A stretch of 64,000 bases of DNA, taken from NCBI RefSeq assembly GCF_002846395.1, contig NZ_PJMU01000003.1, positions 558,001 to 622,000 on the forward strand, written 5' to 3'. The position numbers and the translations under genes were made by a program. Each line of letters begins with the position of its first letter. Positions within the stretch are counted from its first letter, which is position 1. Below, in pieces: positions 26,509 through 33,772 of this stretch. The stretch comes from Pontibacter ramchanderi (GTDB lineage: Bacteria; Bacteroidota; Bacteroidia; Cytophagales; Hymenobacteraceae). Below the pieces are notes generated by a model. It searched no databases. It had not been told where the DNA came from and saw nothing but the letters and a program-made list of their open reading frames with translations.

Positions 26509-26615
26509 CTTTATATAGGGCCCCTACCCCAAGGATTTACAGGATTTTAAGATTTTCAGGATTCCTGTGAAAGAGCAATCAATATTAAAAATCCTGTGAA
26601 TCCTGATTCAGACAA
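26509..26615. repeat. Dispersed repeat of the ATTTACAGGATTTTAAG type
   Basis: The stretch has ATCTTTATATAGGGCCCCTA, then GGATTTACAGGATTTTAAG and TTTTCAGGATTCCTGTG, and ends AAATCCTGTGAATCCTGA. The two ends are partly complementary (AGGATT / AATCCT), so it can fold into a long imperfect hairpin. Similar copies or fragments lie at 29,165-29,262, 37,905-37,945, 49,755-49,800 and 55,880-55,910, always between genes. Confidence 0.7.
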
Positions 26616-26620
26616 TAAAT

Positions 26621-26654
26621 AAAAAAGCCCTCCCCTGTTATTAAGGGAGGGCTT
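26621..26654 (-). terminator. Intrinsic terminator of the first yceI gene
   Basis: On the minus strand the stem AAGCCCTCCC / GGGAGGGCTT closes around a short loop and is followed by a T-run (AAAAAA at 26621-26626 on the plus strand). It lies about 30 bases after the stop of the YceI gene at 26,685. Confidence 0.85.
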
Positions 26655-26684
26655 AGGAAGGGATTACCTACTCGGGGGAGGTAA

Positions 26685-27347
26685 TTATTTTGTTGCTTTG
26701 ATGTCGAGGCTCACTGTGAAGTTATCGTCGATTACCTTGTCGCCCAGGTCGTCGAAGAAGCTCTTCGAACCGTAGCGCACGTCATACTTAGCGCGGTCAA
26801 CGATCACATCGGCTTTCGCTGTAGCAGTACCGTTCTCAACATTGATTGTGGCTGGGAAAGTAACCGGGTTTGTTTTGCCCTTGATGGTCAGGTCGCCTGA
26901 AACGTTGTAGTTTGGCTGACCGGCAGCAGCGTCGGCAATCGGGCTGATGCTGTTGATTTTGAAGTTTGCAGTTGGGTGCTGCTCTACGCCAAAGAAATCG
27001 TCAGACTTCAGGTGACCAACCAGGTCGCTGTTATATTTAGCATCCTCGATGTCGGTATTAGTGATAGAGGCCATGTCGATGGTAAACTCGCCACCTACTA
27101 CCTGGTCGTCTGCTACCAGCAGTTCGCCGCCTTGCAGGCTGATGTTGCCAGAGTGCTCACCGCCTACTTTTTTACCGTTCCAGGTCAGCTGGCTGGCAGC
27201 CGGATCAAGCGCATAAGCCTCACCTTCTGTCGATACAGTCGTCTCAGTTGTTACGGCAGTTGTGTTCTCTGTGGCAGTGTTGCTGTCGGTGCAGGCAGTA
27301 AACAAAAATGCTGCAGCCATAGAAGCAAGGATCGCTGTCTTTTTCAT
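26685..27347 (-). CDS. YceI-family secreted lipocalin-like protein (paralogue 1)
   Basis: The 220-residue product has a lipoprotein-type signal (KKTAILASMAAAFLFTAC) and a low-complexity Thr/Glu linker. The YceI domain runs from about residue 45: YALDPAASQLTWNGKKVGGEHSG opens the barrel, LVGHLKSDDFFGVEQHPTA is the central signature, and GNLTI-like DLTIKGKTNPVTFPA follows. YceI proteins form a lipocalin-like barrel that binds polyisoprenoid or similar amphiphilic ligands in the cell envelope. A paralogue lies at 28,388-29,047 and a MarR regulator beyond it. A good TAnnTTTG promoter with an overlapping palindrome lies upstream, so it is probably MarR-regulated. Confidence 0.9.
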   Translation of the reverse strand: MKKTAILASMAAAFLFTACTDSNTATENTTAVTTETTVSTEGEAYALDPAASQLTWNGKKVGGEHSGNISLQGGELLVADDQVVGGEFTIDMASITNTDIEDAKYNSDLVGHLKSDDFFGVEQHPTANFKINSISPIADAAAGQPNYNVSGDLTIKGKTNPVTFPATINVENGTATAKADVIVDRAKYDVRYGSKSFFDDLGDKVIDDNFTVSLDIKATK

Positions 27348-27390
27348 GTAATTCTGATTTAGATAATGATAGTTTTCTGAATTTGATTTG

Positions 27391-27422
27391 CAAATTTAAT
27401 GTATATACATTTATTGTACAAA
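27391..27422 (-). promoter_or_regulatory. Bacteroidota promoter with embedded palindromic operator, upstream of yceI-1
   Basis: On the minus strand the -33 box TTTG (27419-27422) is followed after 20 bases by TAAATTTG (27391-27398), fitting the Bacteroidota consensus TTTG-N19-21-TAnnTTTG. The spacer contains the perfect 12-bp palindrome ATGTATATACAT (27399-27410). A bound dimeric regulator there would block RNA polymerase, and the MarR protein encoded at 29,341-29,802 is the obvious candidate. The YceI start codon is 44 bases downstream. Confidence 0.75.
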
Positions 27423-27763
27423 CATAGTTCAATTATTTTTGAAAGAATCTACTGAATTGCTGCTTTGATTTTAAATTTTCAGGTTTTTTCTTTTTGCCTG
27501 GATTTTGTACAGCGAGATCATTTAGAAGATCTGATAAAAGGTGCAGGTTAGTTTGACTTTAAAGTTGACTGTATACTTATGCTTGTTTCGGAGATTGTCA
27601 TTTATTGTTTGAACGTGGACCTTTTTTTAAATGCTGGGTCCAGTCAGCCTTACATCTCCCTGACTTTTGAATAGAGCCCTTACTTTATGTAGGAAATCTG
27701 TAGTGGCTAAATGTCGGTTATAGGAGTTTTAGTTACAGCTCAAGGTAGTCCTACAGATTGAAC

Positions 27764-27895
27764 ACACCCCTACCCCTCTCTAGAGGGGAATCTCTGCAGC
27801 TGCTATTCGACAGGACTAGGCGTTGTAGTTAAAGCATGTGATACCTATGCTCGATAGACATCCCCCTGCCCCCTTCAAAGGGGGAGTCTGTAATT
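27764..27895. repeat. Two G/C-rich palindromic repeats between yceI genes
   Basis: ACACACCCCTACCCCTCTCT followed by AGAGGGGAAT near 27,764-27,795 is a solo arm of the hairpin family at 18,334. ACATCCCCCTGCCCCCTTCA with AAGGGGGAG near 27,859-27,890 is the CATCCCCCTRCCCCCTTCGA family also seen at 25,347 and 37,961. Both are non-coding. Confidence 0.65.
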
Positions 27896-27964
27896 GCCAC
27901 TCCAAGGTATAGGTGTTGTAGATTTTACGTCAGCACGTGACCGCTGGCACGCATTGAAAGACAT

Positions 27965-28299
27965 CCTTGCCCCTCCAACTATGAAATAAATAGCTTTTGC
28001 CAGGTGCACTAAACGACACGCCACTGTTGGGGGTGAAGGGGTCCCCCTGTCAAGAGCGGTAAGCGAGTGGGGGTAGGGGCCCTCGATTTGGAGGGTCTTG
28101 ACTTTTTTGCCTTCTTTGGGGGTAGGGGCCCTCGATTTGTGTCAAGACAAAAAGGAAGTGCCCGCCGCACAGGCGAAGCTATAAAACAAAAAAGATTGAG
28201 GTATAGAAAAGCAGTAGCTACGCTAGTTATAGGTAAAAGTAAAGGTATAGCTATGCGGCCAGAGGCCCCACGATACCCGTCTCGAGCGTGGACGCTCGC
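27965..28299 (+). repeat. Dispersed structured repeat, copy A
   Basis: This is one of five copies of an intergenic repeat. Landmarks in order: CTATGAAATAAATAGCTTTTG, GGTGCACTAAACGAC, TTGGGGGTGAAGGGGTCCCC, CAAGAGCGG, GGGGGTAGGGGCCCTCGATT, GGAGGGTCTTGACTTTTTTG, GTGTCAAGACAAAAAG, GCCCGCCGCACAGGCGAAGC, then a tail with AGGTATAG and a GAGCGTGGACGCTC hairpin. GTCTTGAC and GTCAAGAC are complementary and close a stem. The longest frame (28,067-28,354) only translates the repeat and is not believed to be a gene. Copies B-E are at 30,020, 38,079, 49,331 and 55,401. Confidence 0.85.
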
Positions 28300-28332
28300 A
28301 CCAAAATTGATTACTATTAAATTAATCCTAAC

Positions 28333-28365
28333 AAAAAAGCCCTCCCCTGCTTAGGGAAGGGCTTC
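28333..28365 (-). terminator. Intrinsic terminator of the second yceI gene
   Basis: On the minus strand AAGCCCTTCCC pairs with GGGGAGGGCTT around a short loop and is followed by six T residues. It lies about 25 bases after the stop of the YceI gene at 28,388 and closely resembles the terminator of the first copy. Confidence 0.85.
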
Positions 28366-28387
28366 ATAAAGCCGTTTCAGCTATACC

Positions 28388-29047
28388 TTAGCTATTTGTC
28401 TGCTTTGCCTTCACGTTAAAACTCACAGTAAACTCATCGTAGATCGCCTTATCGCCCAGGTTCTCAAAGAAATTGCTGGAGCGGTAGCGGATATCGAATT
28501 TGGTGCGGTCTACTGTTACGTCGGCTTTGGCAGTGGCTACACCGTCTTTTACCGTGATAGTAGCCGGGAAACTAACCGGGTTGGTGATGCCTTTGATCGT
28601 CAGGTTGCCTTTTACGTTGTGGTTTGGCTGACCAGCGGCAGCTTTTGCTATGGGAGTAACCTCCGTGATCACGAAGGTGGCGCTTGGGTGCTTGTCTACG
28701 CTGAAGAAGTCATCAGACTTGAGGTGGCCCACCAACTTACCGTTAGAGCCTGCATCTTTAATATCTTCTACCGTGAGCGAGCTCATGTCGATCTCAAAAG
28801 TACCACCTGTCACACGATTTTTGTCTACCTGCAGCTGACCGCTCTTCAGGGAAATGTTACCGTAGTGCTCGCCAGTCATTTTCTTGGCATTCCATTTTAC
28901 TTCGCTGGCATTGGTCTCAACAATGTAGGTGCGTCCCTTGGCTGGAGCTGCCACTTCTGTTGCATTCAGTTCAGTGTGTGAAGAGCCGGTGAAGGCAGAT
29001 AGCATCAGCGCAGCTGCGAGCGATGCCAGAATAGCGGTCTTTTTCAT
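28388..29047 (-). CDS. YceI-family secreted lipocalin-like protein (paralogue 2)
   Basis: The 219-residue protein has a Sec signal (KKTAILASLAAALMLSAFTG) without the lipobox Cys of paralogue 1, so it is probably released into the periplasm instead of being lipidated. The YceI domain runs from about residue 40 (TYIVETNASEVKWNAKK), with LVGHLKSDDFFSVDKHPSA and NLTIKGITNPVSFPA. It shares the MKKTAILAS start and most domain motifs with the gene at 26,685, so the pair arose by duplication; a structured repeat copy now lies between them. The leader (29,048-29,140) is a low-complexity series of TTGTTAAATTG units. The ligand is unknown. Confidence 0.9.
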   Translation of the reverse strand: MKKTAILASLAAALMLSAFTGSSHTELNATEVAAPAKGRTYIVETNASEVKWNAKKMTGEHYGNISLKSGQLQVDKNRVTGGTFEIDMSSLTVEDIKDAGSNGKLVGHLKSDDFFSVDKHPSATFVITEVTPIAKAAAGQPNHNVKGNLTIKGITNPVSFPATITVKDGVATAKADVTVDRTKFDIRYRSSNFFENLGDKAIYDEFTVSFNVKAKQTNS

Positions 29048-29340
29048 GTGGTTGAATTGTTAATTTCTAATTGTTGCGTGTTGGATGGTTATATTGTTAA
29101 ATGGTTTAATTGTTAAATTGTTGATTGTTTATTGCTGATTGTTGGAATCTTGGTATTCAGCCTTTCCCCGAAGATTTACAGGTTTTAAGATTTTCAGGCT
29201 TCCTCTAGAATAATACTCGCTATTGAAAATCCTGTACACCCTTTAATCCTGATGCAAATAAGCACTCGGGCTCGATCAAGACAGGTTGCGACCTGCCTCT
29301 TAGAGTACCATGTCTCACTAACTCCTAAACCCTCAAACTC
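29048..29340. repeat. Spacer with TTGTTAAATTG units and dispersed repeats
   Basis: Bases 29,048-29,145 are a low-complexity series of ATTGTTAAATTG-like units. A copy of the TTACAGG...TTTCAGG repeat follows (29,165-29,262), then a variant of the ACAGGTTGCGACCTGC palindrome (about 29,281). A similar TTGTTAAATTG series is upstream of the metallopeptidase gene (36,815-36,860). No gene is seen. Confidence 0.6.
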
Positions 29341-29802
29341 CTAAACTATCAAACTCCCTCTTACCTTATCCAATAGTTTGCTTAGCTGCAGGGCTTCCTC
29401 TTCTGACAGGTTGGTGATACCGGTCCCCTTTCCTCCTTCCAGTTCGTCCATTTGCTTGAGCAGGGCCAGGCCTTTATCCGTGATCAGCACATCCACGGTA
29501 CGCCTGTCGTTCGGGCACTGCTGACGTGTCACCAGTTCTTTGGCCACCAGCTTGTCGACAATCCTGGAGGCGTTCGACGTTTTATCGAGCATCCGCTCTA
29601 TGAGCATGCTAACGGTAGCGGGCTTCGGGTATTGTCCGCGCAGGATACGCAAAATATTGTATTGAGGCAAACTTACGCCAAACGGCTTAAACTGCCCGCT
29701 TTGCTGCTGCTCAACCCATCCGGCAGTATACACCAGGTTAATGTACGCTTTCTGGTGCGGACTCCTAAACACCGGCTGCTTTATTTCTTCTTCTATGTTC
29801 AT
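29341..29802 (-). CDS. MarR-family transcriptional regulator
   Basis: The 153-residue protein has the MarR winged-helix layout. A dimerisation helix comes first (KAYINLVYTAGWVEQQQ), then SLPQYNILRILRGQYPKPATV and SMLIERMLDKTSNASRIVDKL (recognition helix). The wing is VTRQQCPNDRRTVDVLITDKG with the Asp-Arg-Arg signature, and a C-terminal dimer helix follows. MarR regulators next to YceI genes are common in Bacteroidota. The palindrome ATGTATATACAT in the yceI-1 promoter and the similar ATGTACATACAT at 30,278-30,289 upstream of this gene suggest that it controls both. A single Cys in the wing (QQCPND) could sense oxidants, but this is speculation. Confidence 0.9.
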   Translation of the reverse strand: MNIEEEIKQPVFRSPHQKAYINLVYTAGWVEQQQSGQFKPFGVSLPQYNILRILRGQYPKPATVSMLIERMLDKTSNASRIVDKLVAKELVTRQQCPNDRRTVDVLITDKGLALLKQMDELEGGKGTGITNLSEEEALQLSKLLDKVRGSLIV

Positions 29803-30019
29803 GTTATGTATTTTCGTTTTAATTATTTATCGCAATAAATAGGTACGGATATACCTGTTTACTGCCCATATTAGAGGGAAGTGTTGCATGATTAACATCC
29901 CCCTTCCCCCTTCTTTGTCGAGGGCCCCTACCCCCAAGGGGGAATTCAGGCCATTACTTATCGAGATGATAAGCGCTGTAGTCAGTGTGTTCACACACCA
30001 CTAGCAGGTATAGCAGCTA

Positions 30020-30226
30020 ACTTGCCCCTTGAGCAATGAAATAAGTAGCTGTGCCAGGTGCACTAAACGACGCTCCACTGTTGGGGGTGAAGGGGTCCCC
30101 CTGTCAAGAGCGGTCAGCGAGTGGGGGTAGGGGCCCTCGATTTGGAGGGTCTTGACTTTTTTGCTTCCTTTTTGTGTCAAGACAAAAAAGTAGGTGCCCG
30201 CCGCACAGGCGAAGCTATAAAACAAA
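30020..30226 (+). repeat. Dispersed structured repeat, copy B
   Basis: This copy matches copy A over GAGCAATGAAATAAGTAGCT through GCCCGCCGCACAGGCGAAGC but lacks one internal GGGGGTAGGGGCCCTC unit and the tail with the GAGCGTGGACGCTC hairpin. It lies between the MarR gene and a promoter-like region at 30,270. The reading frames across it translate only repeat sequence. Confidence 0.85.
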
Positions 30227-30269
30227 TCAGTTGCTATACCCTAAGCAATAGCTATACGCTACAACCCCA

Positions 30270-30300
30270 CAAATATATGTACATACATTTAATACAACAA
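30270..30300 (-). promoter_or_regulatory. Promoter/operator-like region related to the yceI-1 promoter
   Basis: On the minus strand TATATTTG (30270-30277) fits the -7 box. The near-palindrome ATGTACATACAT follows, and the sequence CATTTAATACAACAACATAG resembles CATTTATTGTACAAACATAG at the yceI-1 promoter. The next minus-strand gene is marR, about 470 bases away, with structured repeat copy B in between. It is probably an autoregulated marR promoter separated from its gene by the repeat, though a relic promoter is also possible. Confidence 0.5.
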
Positions 30301-30474
30301 CATAGTTCAGATTTATACCCAGTTATTTACCGCTTCTGCATCCCCATAGCAGCGATGCACTAAAAATAAGCCCTATCCATAAAAGCACATCTTGATTATA
30401 AAAATATTTATTTTAAATATTACACTTTAAAGCTAATTCCGAACCGTATCTTATACCTTATATTTCTCATTTAT

Positions 30475-31482
30475 ATGAAAAAAGCACTTAGAATCATCGG
30501 CATGCTGCTCGTGGTACTGGTGGGACTTGCGGCTGCAGCAGTCGTGTACCTGCGCTATACCTTCCCGAACGTAGACGCGGCTCCCGTGATCACGATCAAG
30601 AAAACGCCGGAACTGATCGAGCGGGGCGCCTATCTGGCCCACCACGTGGCCGTGTGCATCGACTGTCACTCTACCCGCGACTTCTCGCGCTTTGCAGGTC
30701 CGGTTATACCTGGCACGGAAGGGAAGGGAGGTGATGTGTTTGATCATTCCATGGGTTTCCCCGGTGTGTTCTATGCCCGTAACATTACCCCAGACAAAGA
30801 GACAGGTATAGGGAACTGGACCGACGGTGAGGTATACCGCGCCTTCACTACCGGGGTGAGCCGCAATGGCGATCCGCTCTTTCCGGTGATGCCCTATAAG
30901 TCTTACGCCAGCATGACAACCGACGACGCCTACGCCATCATTGCCTACATCCGCTCGCTCGACCCGATCAAACACAAGGTGCCGCAATCAAAACCTGACT
31001 TCCCGATGAACCTGATCCTACGGACGATCCCATCAGGCAAGCCGAACCCAACGGATGTGCGCGCACTCGACGATGAACTCGTACGCGGCAAGTACCTGGT
31101 CACCATAGCCGCCTGTGCCGAATGCCATACCCCACAGGAGAAAGGCGCACCAATTGAAGGAAAATACCTGGCAGGTGGTTTCGAGTTCAAGTTCCCGAAC
31201 GGAGCGGTGCTGCGCTCTGCCAACATCACTCCGGACAAGCAGACAGGTATAGGCAGTTGGACCGAAGAAGCTTTTGTGCAGCGCTTTAAAAATTACGAAG
31301 CACCCGAGGCAACTGCCACGAAGCTGGCACCGGACGCCTTCAACACCATTATGCCCTGGCCCATGTATGCAGGTATGGAGGAAGCCGACCTGAAGGCTAT
31401 TTACAAATACCTGATGTCGGTAGAGTCGAGCACGAACAAAGTGGAACGCTATACCCCGCCCACTGCCGTAGCCAGCAAGTAA
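30475..31482 (+). CDS. Membrane-anchored diheme cytochrome c
   Basis: The 335-residue protein has an N-terminal membrane helix (IIGMLLVVLVGLAAAAVVYL) and two c-type heme sites: CIDCH near residue 62 and CAECH near residue 213. The two halves are repeats of one unit; each has an ITPDK(E/Q)TGIG(N/S)W segment (ARNITPDKETGIGNW and SANITPDKQTGIGSW) after the heme site, and likely Met ligands in FPVMPYKS and MPWPMYAG. It should pass electrons in the periplasm, similar to the cytochrome subunits of membrane dehydrogenases, but no dehydrogenase is encoded nearby. The promoter region is very AT-rich. Confidence 0.9.
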   Translation: MKKALRIIGMLLVVLVGLAAAAVVYLRYTFPNVDAAPVITIKKTPELIERGAYLAHHVAVCIDCHSTRDFSRFAGPVIPGTEGKGGDVFDHSMGFPGVFYARNITPDKETGIGNWTDGEVYRAFTTGVSRNGDPLFPVMPYKSYASMTTDDAYAIIAYIRSLDPIKHKVPQSKPDFPMNLILRTIPSGKPNPTDVRALDDELVRGKYLVTIAACAECHTPQEKGAPIEGKYLAGGFEFKFPNGAVLRSANITPDKQTGIGSWTEEAFVQRFKNYEAPEATATKLAPDAFNTIMPWPMYAGMEEADLKAIYKYLMSVESSTNKVERYTPPTAVASK

Positions 31483-31556
31483 AGCATAATATACCAGTCA
31501 TGCGCGTTTGTCCACAGGCTTGTAGTAGCTCAGTGGCAAACGTGCGTTTGTATTGC

Positions 31557-31564
31557 TATATTTG
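31557..31564 (+). promoter_or_regulatory. Promoter -7 box TATATTTG of ogt
   Basis: TATATTTG matches TAnnTTTG and lies 22 bases before the chosen ATG of the methyltransferase gene. No convincing -33 TTTG is found at the usual distance. Confidence 0.5.
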
Positions 31565-31585
31565 AGGTACAGCCAGGCACACCAC

Positions 31586-32089
31586 ATGAAAAACGAAACC
31601 TACACCACTTATATGCCCTCGCCTCTCGGGCAACTCCGCATCAGTGGCACAGACCAAGGTATAACAGAAGTCCGGTTCTGCGAAGAAGAAGTTGCATTGA
31701 CTGACCTAACGGATGACCTGCCGATATGCCTGGTCGACTGCAAGCAACAGTTAGAAGAGTATTTTTCGGGAAAGCGAAATACTTTCGACCTGAAACTGGC
31801 CCCAGCCGGTACGCCTTTCCAAAAGCAGGTATGGCAGGAACTGTTAGGTATAGCACACGGCAAAACTACCAGTTACATGGCTGTGTCCAAGGCAGTTTCA
31901 GGTGAGAAAGCCATACGGGCCGTGGGAGCCGCTAACGGTCGAAACCCGATCTGCATCGTAGTGCCCTGCCACCGGGTAATTGGCAGCGATGGAAGCCTGA
32001 CGGGGTATGCGGGCGGCCTGTGGCGAAAAGAGTGGCTATTGCGACACGAAGGGGCCCTACAGCCCAATCTACAAACCTCACTCTTTTAA
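31586..32089 (+). CDS. ogt: Methylated-DNA-[protein]-cysteine S-methyltransferase
   Basis: From ATG at 31586 the product has 167 residues; an upstream TTG start at 31,553 would overlap the promoter box and is rejected. The C-terminal DNA-binding domain has GTPFQKQVWQELLGIAHGKT, AVGAANGRNPICIVVPCHRVIG with the methyl-acceptor Cys in PCHRV, and GYAGGLWRKEWLLRHE. It repairs O6-methylguanine by irreversible methyl transfer to itself. It lacks an Ada-type N-terminal DNA-binding domain. An intrinsic terminator follows at 32,146. Confidence 0.95.
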   Translation: MKNETYTTYMPSPLGQLRISGTDQGITEVRFCEEEVALTDLTDDLPICLVDCKQQLEEYFSGKRNTFDLKLAPAGTPFQKQVWQELLGIAHGKTTSYMAVSKAVSGEKAIRAVGAANGRNPICIVVPCHRVIGSDGSLTGYAGGLWRKEWLLRHEGALQPNLQTSLF

Positions 32090-32145
32090 TAGTTATAATT
32101 ATAACTAAAATACTGCAACTCAATTGCAATTCTGTAGTATACAAT

Positions 32146-32172
32146 AAAAGCACCCTGTGTTAAGGTGCTTTT
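32146..32172 (+). terminator. Intrinsic terminator after ogt
   Basis: AAAAGCACC and GGTGCTTTT form a 9-bp stem around a 9-base loop, with A and T runs on both sides, about 55 bases after the ogt stop and just before the RDD gene. Confidence 0.8.
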
Positions 32173-32186
32173 ACATTGATTATACT

Positions 32187-32618
32187 ATGCCATTGTCTTA
32201 TCAGAAAGCGAAGCCGCGCCTGCTCGAAGCCCAGTTGAATGTACGGGTGCTCGCTTTTTGCCTGGATACACTCCTGCTGCTTTCCATTATCGGGGTGATC
32301 GAGTATTTTACCTTCAGCAGCAACGAGGAAGCCCTGGTTTTTAAGTCGGAGCGCCTGCTGCACCTGCTCATGGGTTGGCTATACTTTGCAGGCACGGAAA
32401 GCGCCACCTGGCAAGGGTCCATTGGCAAACATCTGCTGGGGTTGCGTGTGGTGAGCCATACCGGTGAGCGCATCTCATTCCGGTGTGCCAGTCTGCGCTA
32501 CTTACTCAAGCCGGTCAGTGTTTTTGTGTTGCTGCTGCAGGCATTAGCGGGAGCAAGCCCCACCTCCTATTCCCGCCTGTTCCACGACCGCATCTGCAAA
32601 ACCAGGGTATTGGCCTAG
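32187..32618 (+). CDS. RDD-family membrane protein
   Basis: From ATG at 32187 the protein has 143 residues (a GTG 10 codons upstream lies inside the terminator stem and is rejected). Features of the RDD domain are LNVRVLAFCLDTLLLLSIIG (the Arg, then Asp in the first helix), a second helix around LLMGWLYFAG, and WQGSIGKHLLGLRVVSHTGE with the GK-x-LGL(R/K)VV signature. RDD proteins sit in the inner membrane; some help Na+/H+ exchange but most have no known role. It converges with the phosphatase gene, leaving three bases between stops. Confidence 0.85.
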   Translation: MPLSYQKAKPRLLEAQLNVRVLAFCLDTLLLLSIIGVIEYFTFSSNEEALVFKSERLLHLLMGWLYFAGTESATWQGSIGKHLLGLRVVSHTGERISFRCASLRYLLKPVSVFVLLLQALAGASPTSYSRLFHDRICKTRVLA

Positions 32619-32621
32619 ATC

Positions 32622-33179
32622 CTAAGCTCCAAATTCAGTCACTTCCACGCTGGCGGTACTATCCGGGCGAACTGTGAGTTTGAACAGGTACCGGTACTGG
32701 CTGTCTGCAATCTCTTCGAAAGGCTTTGTTGCACCAAAGGCCTCGATAATCGGCAACAGGGTATTGGAGTGCCCGGCCACCACGACAGTTTGCCCGCGGT
32801 GCTCCTGCAGGATGCGGGCTTTCAGACCCTCAAAGTCGTGCCCTTCGTACTGCACCACCTCCAGGTTGCGCTCACTTGCCAACGGATACAGGGTTTGCCC
32901 TGTGCGCATGTACTTCGTAGCGTATAGAGCATCAATTTCCTGCCCTTCCAGCAAAGCGCGCAAAGCCTCGGCACGCGCATGGCCTGCTTCCGTCAGTTCC
33001 GGATCTTCATTGGAGGCATCGGTTGTGTCCTTTTCCGCATGGCGAACCAGGTATACGGTGGTCACTTCAGTTGCCGTCTCTATCTCTTCTATCTGCTGCT
33101 CGGAGGTAGCCGTACCGGAGCAGGCGCTGAAAAAAGCCAGGAAGATAAGTAAGAAGCTGAGTCGGAAGAGGTTTTTCAT
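32622..33179 (-). CDS. Histidine phosphatase-family lipoprotein (SixA/phosphoglycerate mutase fold)
   Basis: The 185-residue protein has a lipoprotein signal (FRLSFLLIFLAFFSAC, Cys near 20). The catalytic RHG-type motif is YLVRHAEKD near residue 45, with ELTEAGHARAEAL, the Arg in KYMRTGQTL, and the second catalytic His in VVVAGHSNTLLPII near residue 137. These are the residues of the phosphohistidine intermediate of the histidine phosphatase superfamily. The lipid anchor puts it outside the cytoplasm. The substrate is unknown. Confidence 0.9.
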   Translation of the reverse strand: MKNLFRLSFLLIFLAFFSACSGTATSEQQIEEIETATEVTTVYLVRHAEKDTTDASNEDPELTEAGHARAEALRALLEGQEIDALYATKYMRTGQTLYPLASERNLEVVQYEGHDFEGLKARILQEHRGQTVVVAGHSNTLLPIIEAFGATKPFEEIADSQYRYLFKLTVRPDSTASVEVTEFGA

Positions 33180-33300
33180 ATGGAGAGGTTAGATGGTTTT
33201 GGATGTGGGAAGTTAACAAGTTAAGCGGGATAACAAGCTATGTTTGGAATAGAAGCTGGCAGTGGGGCTGCAATTTTCTTTTTAAATCAGTTTGCAGATG

Positions 33301-33345
33301 CCGGGTCAAACCACCCCTACCCCTCCTTATCCAAGGAGGGGAGCT
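33301..33345. repeat. Left 45-bp terminal inverted repeat of DUF559 unit
   Basis: It begins CCGGGTCAAACCACCCCTAC and ends AAGGAGGGGAGCT. It is the reverse complement of 33773-33817 with a single difference (A for G at position 19). It contains a 9-bp stem with an ATCC loop. Confidence 0.95.
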
Positions 33346-33409
33346 GCCTATTTATCTCGAACTTCGTAATGGAGATACAGTTCAGTTTCTTTGATATCAT
33401 AAGTTTATA

Positions 33410-33769
33410 ATGATGGTGACACATAACCGTAAGTACTTAAAGGAGAACCGAAAGAATCTAAGGAGTCACTTGACACCTGCAGAGGCGGAGTTGTGGAAAC
33501 ACCTTAAAGGAGGAAAGTTAGAAGGTAGAAAATTCAGACGGCAGCATAGCATTGGGAATTACATTATTGACTTCTACTGTCCATCAGAACAATTGGCTAT
33601 TGAACTTGATGGACAGGTTCACCACAGTGCAGCTGCTACAAATGCAGATGAGATACGGGATGAGTATCTGAATAAGCTTAATATACAAGTGCTCCGCTTC
33701 GAGAACAAAGAGGTTTTTGATAATTTAGATGCTGTGCTACAAGAAGTATGCGCTTGCTTTAGTAAGTAA
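33410..33769 (+). CDS. DUF559-domain endonuclease (Vsr-like fold)
   Basis: The 119-residue protein consists only of a DUF559 domain: LTPAEAELWKHLKGGKLEGR, FRRQHSIGNYIIDFYCPSEQ, LAIELDGQVHH and a C-terminal VLRFENKEVFDN. The D-F-Y-C...I-E-L-D-G-x-x-H layout is the predicted active site of this very-short-patch-repair-like nuclease family, which shares the PD-(D/E)xK-type fold. Bacteroidota genomes often carry such short stand-alone proteins. Here the gene is enclosed by inverted repeats and ends four bases from the right arm, suggesting that the nuclease belongs to the repeat unit. ATG at 33410 is followed by a second ATG. Confidence 0.9.
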   Translation: MMVTHNRKYLKENRKNLRSHLTPAEAELWKHLKGGKLEGRKFRRQHSIGNYIIDFYCPSEQLAIELDGQVHHSAAATNADEIRDEYLNKLNIQVLRFENKEVFDNLDAVLQEVCACFSK

Positions 33770-33772
33770 AAA

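Noticed and set aside
28067..28354. Frame of 95 codons beginning GVGALDLEGLDFFAFFGG
   Set aside because: The same peptide appears in repeat copies B, C and E in different contexts with indels and other ends. It is translation of a structured repeat, not a conserved gene.
25305..30000. Possible CRISPR array in the repeat-rich spacers
   Set aside because: Repeats are palindromic, irregularly spaced and in mixed families; no regular spacer length and no cas genes.
31528..31545. tRNA-like GTAGTAGCTCAGTGGCA
   Set aside because: It resembles a D-arm but no acceptor, anticodon or T stems can be formed around it.
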